A stretch of 64,000 bases of DNA from Caulobacterales bacterium (lineage in GTDB: Bacteria > Pseudomonadota > Alphaproteobacteria > Caulobacterales > Caulobacteraceae). Each line of letters opens with the position of its first letter. Positions within the stretch are counted from its first letter, which is position 1. A program made the translations under genes and the position numbers. The notes under the pieces are model-generated. The model made no database searches. It was not told the origin of the DNA and saw nothing but the letters and a program-made list of their open reading frames with translations. This document shows, in pieces, positions 58,824 to 64,000 of this stretch. The stretch is taken from the NCBI GenBank assembly GCA_016183935.1, contig JACPDR010000007.1, positions 62,001 to 126,000 of the forward strand, given 5' to 3'.

Positions 58824-61162
58824 CAGGTCTTCTCCACGAAGGTGTCGATCACCTTCTTCTCGCCCGCCTTGTCGAACGCCACCAGCAGCTTGTTGCCCTC
58901 GATGCCGGTGATGTGACCGTAGCCGAACTTCTGGTGGAAGACCCGCTCGCCCTTGGCCCAGTTCGCCCCCGCCTTCGGGTCCGCCGTGGCGATCAGCCGG
59001 CCGTCGCCCTCGATCAGCGCGTGCCGGGCCGGCTTCGCCGCCGGCGTCCGCGCCGCCGTGAACGACTGCGCCCGCTTCCAGCCCGGCGAGGAATAGCCGC
59101 TGCCGAAGGTCGGCATCTCGTCCCAGCGGCTCTTGGCCTCCTTCATGCCCGATGAGACGCCGTAGTAGCCGGTGTCGCTCTCGGCCTCGACGTGGTCGAT
59201 CGGCAGTTCGTCGACGAACCGGCTCGGCAACTGCGAGGTCCAGCGGCCATAGACCAGCCGGTTGGCCGCGAACGAGATCCGCGCGTCCTGCTTGGCCCGG
59301 GTCACGCCGACGTAGGCCAGCCGGCGCTCCTCCTCGAGCCCCTTCTCGCCCTTCTCGTCGATGCTGCGCTGGCTGGGGAAGACGCCTTCCTCCCAGCCGG
59401 GCAGGAAGACCAGCGGGAACTCCAGCCCCTTGGCCCCATGCAGCGTCATGACCTGCACCGCGTCGTCGGCGCCGCCCCGGTCGAGGTCCATGACCAGGGA
59501 GACGTGCTCCAGATAGGCGGGCAGGGTATCGAACGCCTGCATCGACTGGGTCAGCTCCTTGAGGTTGTCGAGCCGCGTCTGGCCGGTCGCCCGGTCGGCC
59601 TTCTGCATGTCAGTGTAGCCGCTCTCCTCCAGCACCGTCTCGGTCAGCTCCCAGTGCGTCGTGGTCTGAGCCAGCGCCCGCCAGCGGTCGATGTCGCGTA
59701 CGAAGTTCGACAGCGCCGTCCGCGTCCGCGCCTGCAGTTCGTCCGAGACGATCAGGTCGCGCACCGCGGCCATCGCCGACACCCCCGACAGCCGCGCGAT
59801 CTGCAGCACCTTCTGCACGCTGGTGTCGCCGACGCCGCGCTTGGGCACATTGACGATCCGCTCGAAGGCCAGGTCGTCGTCCTCGCTCAGGATCAGCCGC
59901 AGATAGGCGTGGGCGTCGCGGATTTCCGCCCGCTCGAAGAAGCGCGGCCCGCCGATGACCGTATAGGGCACGGCCAGCAGCACGAACCGCTCCTCGAACG
60001 CCCGCATCTGGAACGAGGCGCGGACCAGCACCGCCATGTCCTTGTAGGCCATGCCCTGCCGCCGCGCCGTCTCGATCTCGTCGGCGATCAGCCGGGCCTC
60101 GGCCTCGCCGTCCCAGACCCCGCGCACCCGCACCTTGTCGCCGCTCAGGTCCTCGGTCCACAGCGTCTTGCCCAGCCGCCCCTTGTTGGCGGCGATCAGG
60201 CCCGAGGCGGCCCCCAGGATGTGCTGCGTCGAACGGTAGTTGCGCTCCAGCCGGATCACCTTCGCGCCGGGGAAGTCGCGCTCGAAACGCAGGATGTTGT
60301 CCACGTCCGCGCCGCGCCAGCCGTAGATCGACTGGTCGTCGTCGCCGACGCAGCAGACGTTGCCGGTCGAGGACGTCAGCAGCCGCAGCCACAGATACTG
60401 GGCGACGTTGGTGTCCTGATACTCGTCGACCAGGATGTAGCGGAACCGCCTGCGATATTCCTCAGCGATATCCGCGTGCTGCGACAGGATCGTCAGGTTG
60501 TGCAGCAACAGGTCGCCGAAGTCGCAGGCGTTCAGACTGACCAGCCGCGCCTGATAGGCGGCGTACAGCGCGTGCCCCTTGCCGTTGGCGAAATCCTCGG
60601 TGGAGGGCAGCTTCTCGGGCGTCCAGCCGCGGTTCTTCCAGTGGTCGATCAGCCCGCTCAGCGAGCGCGGCGTCCACCGCTTGGTGTCGAGGTTGGCCGC
60701 CTCGAGCAGCTGCTTGCAGACCCGCTCCTGGTCGTCGGTGTCCAGGATGGTGAAGGTCGACTTCAGCCCGACCAGCTCCGCGTGCCGCCGCAGGATCTGA
60801 GCCGCCACCGAGTGGAAGGTCCCCAGCCAGCGCAGCCCCTCCGCCGACGGCCCGATCAGATGGGTGATCCGCTCGCGCATCTCGCGCGCGGCCTTGTTGG
60901 TGAAGGTGACGGCCAGCAGCTCCCACGGCCGCGCCCGCCCGGTCGCCAGGATGTGCGCCAGACGCGTGGTCAGCACCCGCGTCTTGCCCGTGCCCGCGCC
61001 CGCCAGCACCAGCACCGGCCCGTCCACCGTTTCCACCGCCTCGCGCTGCTCGGGGTTCAGCCCCGCCAGGTAGTCGGGCGCGCCGGACGGCTCGACGCCC
61101 CCGGGGCCGCGCGAGCGGGCGAGATCGGAAATACGCGGGGCAGGGGTGTCAGGCAGACTCAT
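58823..61162 (-). CDS. uvrD: DNA helicase UvrD/PcrA
   Basis: 779 residues from the ATG at 61162; a start at 61231 is possible. SF1A 3'-5' helicase for excision and mismatch repair. Motifs: AGAGTGKTRVL (Walker A), VDEYQDTN (II), GDDDQSIYGWRGAD (III), LERNYRST (IV), MTLHGAKGLEF (V) and LAYVGVTRAKQ (VI). The C-terminal Tudor-like domain (GERVFHQKFGYGHITGIEGN) binds RNA polymerase in relatives. No SOS box with two GTTC half-sites was found at the start. Confidence 0.95.
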   Translation of the reverse strand: MSLPDTPAPRISDLARSRGPGGVEPSGAPDYLAGLNPEQREAVETVDGPVLVLAGAGTGKTRVLTTRLAHILATGRARPWELLAVTFTNKAAREMRERITHLIGPSAEGLRWLGTFHSVAAQILRRHAELVGLKSTFTILDTDDQERVCKQLLEAANLDTKRWTPRSLSGLIDHWKNRGWTPEKLPSTEDFANGKGHALYAAYQARLVSLNACDFGDLLLHNLTILSQHADIAEEYRRRFRYILVDEYQDTNVAQYLWLRLLTSSTGNVCCVGDDDQSIYGWRGADVDNILRFERDFPGAKVIRLERNYRSTQHILGAASGLIAANKGRLGKTLWTEDLSGDKVRVRGVWDGEAEARLIADEIETARRQGMAYKDMAVLVRASFQMRAFEERFVLLAVPYTVIGGPRFFERAEIRDAHAYLRLILSEDDDLAFERIVNVPKRGVGDTSVQKVLQIARLSGVSAMAAVRDLIVSDELQARTRTALSNFVRDIDRWRALAQTTTHWELTETVLEESGYTDMQKADRATGQTRLDNLKELTQSMQAFDTLPAYLEHVSLVMDLDRGGADDAVQVMTLHGAKGLEFPLVFLPGWEEGVFPSQRSIDEKGEKGLEEERRLAYVGVTRAKQDARISFAANRLVYGRWTSQLPSRFVDELPIDHVEAESDTGYYGVSSGMKEAKSRWDEMPTFGSGYSSPGWKRAQSFTAARTPAAKPARHALIEGDGRLIATADPKAGANWAKGERVFHQKFGYGHITGIEGNKLLVAFDKAGEKKVIDTFVEKT

Positions 61163-61280
61163 CGGGAGAACATAAGGGGCACGGAGCCCGATGTCAGCGC
61201 CCGCGTCGTCGCGTTGCCGGGGAACCGCCAAGCCTGACCGTCGTTCCGTCGCTGACAGGGATCAAAGGGAAGGGATACCC

Positions 61281-61478
61281 ATGGCTGAGAACACCAACAA
61301 CACGGGCGGGAGCGGCAACACCGGCCTCGCCTTCATCGTCGGGGCGATCGTGGTCGTACTGGCCGTGGTGGCCTATTTCGTCTTCGCCCGCGGCGGCGCG
61401 CCCGAGACCAAACAGATCGATGTCAACGTCGACGTGCCCGAGGTCTCGGCTCCGGCGGTTCCCGGCACGGAGGGCTGA
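61281..61478 (+). CDS. Single-pass small membrane protein, copy 1
   Basis: 65 residues from the ATG at 61281. A Asn/Gly/Thr-rich head, one membrane helix (FIVGAIVVVLAVVAYFVFA), then an acidic Val/Pro tail with DVNVDVPEV. It shares this order with the next gene. Function unknown. Confidence 0.75.
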   Translation: MAENTNNTGGSGNTGLAFIVGAIVVVLAVVAYFVFARGGAPETKQIDVNVDVPEVSAPAVPGTEG

Positions 61479-61481
61479 TCG

Positions 61482-61796
61482 ATGACCGATCCCAACGTCC
61501 CCCCGCCCCGCGACGACCGCCCGGACGTCGTGCATCACACCACCATCAACAATCCGTCGTCGGGCGGCGGCGGCGCCGGCTGGATCGGCTTCCTGGTCGG
61601 CGGCCTGCTGGTGGTGCTGATCATCATCGGCATCGTGGTCTATTCGAACGGCAGCCTGAACCGGGCCACCGACACGAATGTCGACCTCGACGTCGATCTG
61701 CCCGCGGCGCCGTCGCTCCCGGCGCCGGACCTGCCGGACCTGCCGCCGGTCGAGCCGCCCAGCGTGCCCGATCCGGAGCCGGCCCCCGCGACCTGA
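61482..61796 (+). CDS. Single-pass small membrane protein, copy 2
   Basis: 104 residues. Polar N-terminus (VHHTTINNPSSGGGG), one membrane helix (WIGFLVGGLLVVLIIIGIVVY), then a DTNVDLDVDLP element and a Pro-rich tail. It is 3 bases after copy 1, so the two are co-translated. Function unknown. Confidence 0.77.
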   Translation: MTDPNVPPPRDDRPDVVHHTTINNPSSGGGGAGWIGFLVGGLLVVLIIIGIVVYSNGSLNRATDTNVDLDVDLPAAPSLPAPDLPDLPPVEPPSVPDPEPAPAT

Positions 61797-61800
61797 CGGA

Positions 61801-61838
61801 TCGCGACCGTCACCGCAGCGGACAGGTGACGGTCGCGA
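61801..61838. terminator. Strong hairpin between convergent genes
   Basis: A perfect 14-base-pair stem (TCGCGACCGTCACC with its complement) around a 10-base loop, between the end of the small membrane gene (+) and the ribbon-helix-helix gene (-). It has no run of T, so it may stop transcription in a factor-assisted way or shield 3' ends. Confidence 0.55.
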
Positions 61839-61865
61839 CCCGCACGCGCGTCTCGAGCGAGATCG

Positions 61866-62105
61866 CTATCGATCGGCCGGGGGTTGTTCCGCGAACGACC
61901 GGTCGCCGCCTGCCCAGGCCAGCGCCAGCAGGCGGCAGGCCGACGCCAGCGGCATGCGTCCGCGCCGCTGGTCGATCCGCTTCATCAACCCGGCCTGGGT
62001 CAGCGCCAGCTCGGCCGCCACGGCGTCGAGCACGGCCCAGAACTCGGGTTCCAGCGCCACGGAGGTGGCGTGGCCCGAGAGGGAGACGGAGCGTTTCCTC
62101 AGCAT
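61866..62105 (-). CDS. Ribbon-helix-helix domain protein
   Basis: 79 residues. KRSVSLSGHATSVALEPEFW with LDAVAAELALTQAGLMKRID following is the pattern of the RHH_4 domain found in many alphaproteobacteria. A DNA-binding or regulatory role is likely. Its start overlaps the methyltransferase-like gene upstream by 7 bases, so it may be the last gene of the polyketide operon. Confidence 0.75.
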   Translation of the reverse strand: MLRKRSVSLSGHATSVALEPEFWAVLDAVAAELALTQAGLMKRIDQRRGRMPLASACRLLALAWAGGDRSFAEQPPADR

Positions 62106-62596
62106 TCTCTGCGGTCATCCAGCGCGCGGTTCTCGACCCGGATCCGCCAGCCGACCAGTAGCGCGTTGGCCACGCTCCAGACCAGAGCGATGAGGACCTG
62201 TCCGAAGGCCAGCGGCAGCACCGCGATCTCCAGCGACGCCACGAGATAGTTGGGGTGGCGCACGAACCGGTACGGCCCGCGCCAGACCAGCGGCGCCCCG
62301 GGCAGGGTGATGATGCGCGTGGTCCAGAACCGGCCCAGGGTCGCGATCACCCACAGCCGGCCCAACTGAAGCACGCCATAGCCCGCCAGCAGCCACGGAT
62401 TGGGAATCGTCGTCGCCGGCGTCGCCAGGGCGATCGCGGCCAGCCAGCCGGCGTGCAGCAGCACGAACAATGGATAGTGGCCGGCCCCGATCTCCACCGC
62501 CCCCGCGGCCAGCAGGCGCCGCGTGTTGCGATTGGCCAGCCACAGCTCCCCCAGACGTTGGGCGGTCACCGCGGCCAGCACGATCCACAGCCACAT
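62099..62596 (-). CDS. Isoprenylcysteine carboxyl methyltransferase (ICMT)-like membrane protein
   Basis: 165 residues, four or five membrane helices. The signature GPYRFVRHPNYLVASLEI is the SAM-binding core of ICMT/PEMT-type methyltransferases. It starts one base into the stop of the type III polyketide synthase. In Bacillus the same pair (BpsA with BpsB/YpbQ) makes alkylpyrone methyl ethers, so this protein may O-methylate the synthase product. That use is inferred from neighbourhood. Confidence 0.85.
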   Translation of the reverse strand: MWLWIVLAAVTAQRLGELWLANRNTRRLLAAGAVEIGAGHYPLFVLLHAGWLAAIALATPATTIPNPWLLAGYGVLQLGRLWVIATLGRFWTTRIITLPGAPLVWRGPYRFVRHPNYLVASLEIAVLPLAFGQVLIALVWSVANALLVGWRIRVENRALDDRREC

Positions 62597-63666
62597 CAGG
62601 CATGCACCAGCATCAGTCCGGCCGTGAAACCCGGCCCCAGCGTGGTCAGCAGCAGGGGGCCCCTGGCCCCGTCGTCCAGCATGGCCTTCAGCACGAACAG
62701 CACCGTCGCCGCGCTCATATTGCCATGGTCGCGCAGCACGGCGCGGGTGTGGGTCAGCGAGCCTTCCGACAGTTCGAAACAGCCCTCCAGCGCCTCGATC
62801 ACCTTGGCCCCGCCCGGATGGCAGGCGAAGCCGCCGACGTCCGCCGCCGTCAGTCCGTTATCGGCGAGGAATTTCGTCGCCACGGGCCGAAAATCCTCCT
62901 GCACGAGGGTCGGGATGTCGCGGCTGAACACCACCTTCAGCCCGTCGTCGGCGACATCCCAGCCCATGACGTCGAGGCTGTCGGGCCAGGTGTGCTCTCG
63001 GCTGGCCCCCAGCGCCGGCCCGCGGGCATCCGCCCGGCACGAGATCACCGCCGCCGCCGCCCCGTCGCCGAACAGGGCCGTGGCGACCAGATTGCTCTTG
63101 GACCGGTCCTGGGCCCGGAAGGTCAGGGCGCACAACTCCACCACCAGCAACAGCACCCGCTCGTCCGGATGGGCCCGGGCGATGTCGGCGGCCCGCGCCA
63201 GCCCGACCACGCCGCCGGCGCAGCCCAGGCCGAACAGCGGCGTGCGTCGCACGTCCGGCCGGAACGGCATGACCTGCATCAACCGGGCGTCCAGCGCCGG
63301 GGTGGCGATTCCGGTGGTGCAGACCGCGACGATGGCGTCGATGTCCCCGGCCGCCAGCCCGGCCTGCTCCAGCGCCTTGCCCGCCGCCTCGGCCAGCAGG
63401 GGAACGGCGTTGGCGAGGAACAGGTCGTTGCGTTCGGAAAAGCTGTGCGGTTTCAGGTACCAGTCGATCGGCACGCACGAATGCCGCGTCTCGATCAGGG
63501 CGTTGCGATAGATCGGCTCCAGCCGTTCGAAGCCGCCGTGGGTGGTGGCGAACATCTCCGCGCCGTTGGCCGCCACATCCTCCTGGCGCAAGATGTGCGG
63601 CGGCCAGGCCAGGGCGAGCGACTGCAGTCGCGGAACCGGCGCCGGGGAATGAGCGGAGGGCATCAA
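62596..63666 (-). CDS. Type III polyketide synthase (chalcone synthase family)
   Basis: 356 residues. The Cys-His-Asn triad is visible: Cys149 (LFGLGCAGG), His283 (FACHPGG) and Asn316 (DHGNMSAA). The enzyme condenses acyl-CoA or acyl starter units with malonyl-CoA to make pyrones or resorcinols. The starter is unknown, although fatty starters are usual in bacterial relatives with an ICMT partner. Divergent from the COQ4-like gene, with about 105 bases between. Confidence 0.9.
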   Translation of the reverse strand: MMPSAHSPAPVPRLQSLALAWPPHILRQEDVAANGAEMFATTHGGFERLEPIYRNALIETRHSCVPIDWYLKPHSFSERNDLFLANAVPLLAEAAGKALEQAGLAAGDIDAIVAVCTTGIATPALDARLMQVMPFRPDVRRTPLFGLGCAGGVVGLARAADIARAHPDERVLLLVVELCALTFRAQDRSKSNLVATALFGDGAAAAVISCRADARGPALGASREHTWPDSLDVMGWDVADDGLKVVFSRDIPTLVQEDFRPVATKFLADNGLTAADVGGFACHPGGAKVIEALEGCFELSEGSLTHTRAVLRDHGNMSAATVLFVLKAMLDDGARGPLLLTTLGPGFTAGLMLVHA

Positions 63667-63770
63667 GGCGCGGCTTTCAGGGAATATTACCGCGGATAAC
63701 CCAAGCTGCGCCGGGCCGTTCCACCTGGACGTTTCATTCGCTACATTGGGACATCCTTCCGGACGCCGCC

Positions 63771-64000
63771 ATGACCCTGATTTCCGCTGCTGTCGACGAC
63801 TTCCGCAAGGTCCGCCCCGAGCGGCTGCGCCCGTTGGCGGCGCTCAAGGCCTTCCGCCGGCTGATCCGCGACAAGGAGGACACCGTCCAGGTGTTCCGCA
63901 TCATGCAGGCGCTCAGCGGCCGGTCCATTTCTCGCGGCTATCAGCGGATGCTGTCGACCATGGAGGGCGGCCGTCAGGCTTTCCTGCGCGAGGAACTGGC
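63771..64000 (+). CDS. COQ4-like protein, 3' truncated by window edge
   Basis: The first 76 residues are visible. RPLAALKAFRRLIRDKEDTV with QVFRIMQALSGRS following is the pattern of the COQ4 family, a scaffold for ubiquinone synthesis. The ATG at 63771 is the first in frame. The rest is outside the window, so the assignment rests on the N-terminal part only. Confidence 0.65.
   Translation, partial: MTLISAAVDDFRKVRPERLRPLAALKAFRRLIRDKEDTVQVFRIMQALSGRSISRGYQRMLSTMEGGRQAFLREEL

Noticed and set aside
61163..61231. SOS (LexA) box upstream of uvrD
   Set aside because: Only one GTTC-like half-site was seen, not the two-half GTTC-N7-GTTC arrangement used in alphaproteobacteria.

Overview
The window reads as a chromosomal stretch of a GC-rich alphaproteobacterium of the Caulobacterales, most likely Brevundimonas or a close relative. 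Supporting signs are a class I lysyl-tRNA synthetase, a GyrA with Ala and Met at the two main quinolone positions (a state reported for Brevundimonas), TamA/TamB, HspQ, a ligase-associated exonuclease, and dense gene packing with many 1-4 bp start/stop overlaps and TTG/GTG starts. Apart from one transposon and perhaps the first gene, the content is ordinary core chromosome.

Layout. 0-9 kb: the end of a beta-helix-like protein, an inverted-repeat intergenic element, a Cu/Zn superoxide dismutase lipoprotein, gyrA, a class IV aminotransferase, coaD, two tandem periplasmic cyclophilins and a Ppx/GppA phosphatase. 9-19 kb: hspQ, phhA, an acyltransferase facing a membrane LytTR regulator, then a minus-strand arginine succinyltransferase operon (M20 hydrolase-astA-astD-astB-membrane protein-GNAT). 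19-29 kb: tamB/tamA, a hybrid kinase, an AMACR-like CoA transferase and tRNA-Lys. 29-36 kb: tgt and queA (queuosine), a PhyH oxygenase, class I lysS, an SH3 protein and an S24 regulator. 36.5-39 kb: an IS1595-like transposon with perfect 21-bp terminal inverted repeats that carries three cargo genes. 39-47 kb: three tandem paralog pairs of small proteins, an MBL exonuclease, a CBS-hybrid kinase and the queCED operon. 47-54 kb: tRNA-Val, a large autotransporter, an SPFH protein with an Arc-like partner behind a palindrome, a glycosyltransferase and a phosphatase. 54-64 kb: parE, an O-antigen ligase-like protein, LtrA, uvrD/pcrA, small membrane proteins, a type III polyketide synthase with an isoprenylcysteine-methyltransferase-like partner, and the start of a COQ4-like gene.

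Connections. Five queuosine genes (tgt, queA, queC, queE, queD) lie in two blocks 12 kb apart. Two of their products lack residues usually considered essential: the TGT zinc cysteines and the QueD catalytic cysteine. Arginine catabolism is represented by astA/B/D, with an M20 enzyme where a desuccinylase would be expected. The best candidates for something undescribed are the transposon cargo (a SinR/Cas2-like small protein, a DKHR-motif protein and a 46-residue protein), the SPFH/Arc pair with its 24-bp palindrome, and the polyketide synthase/methyltransferase pair.
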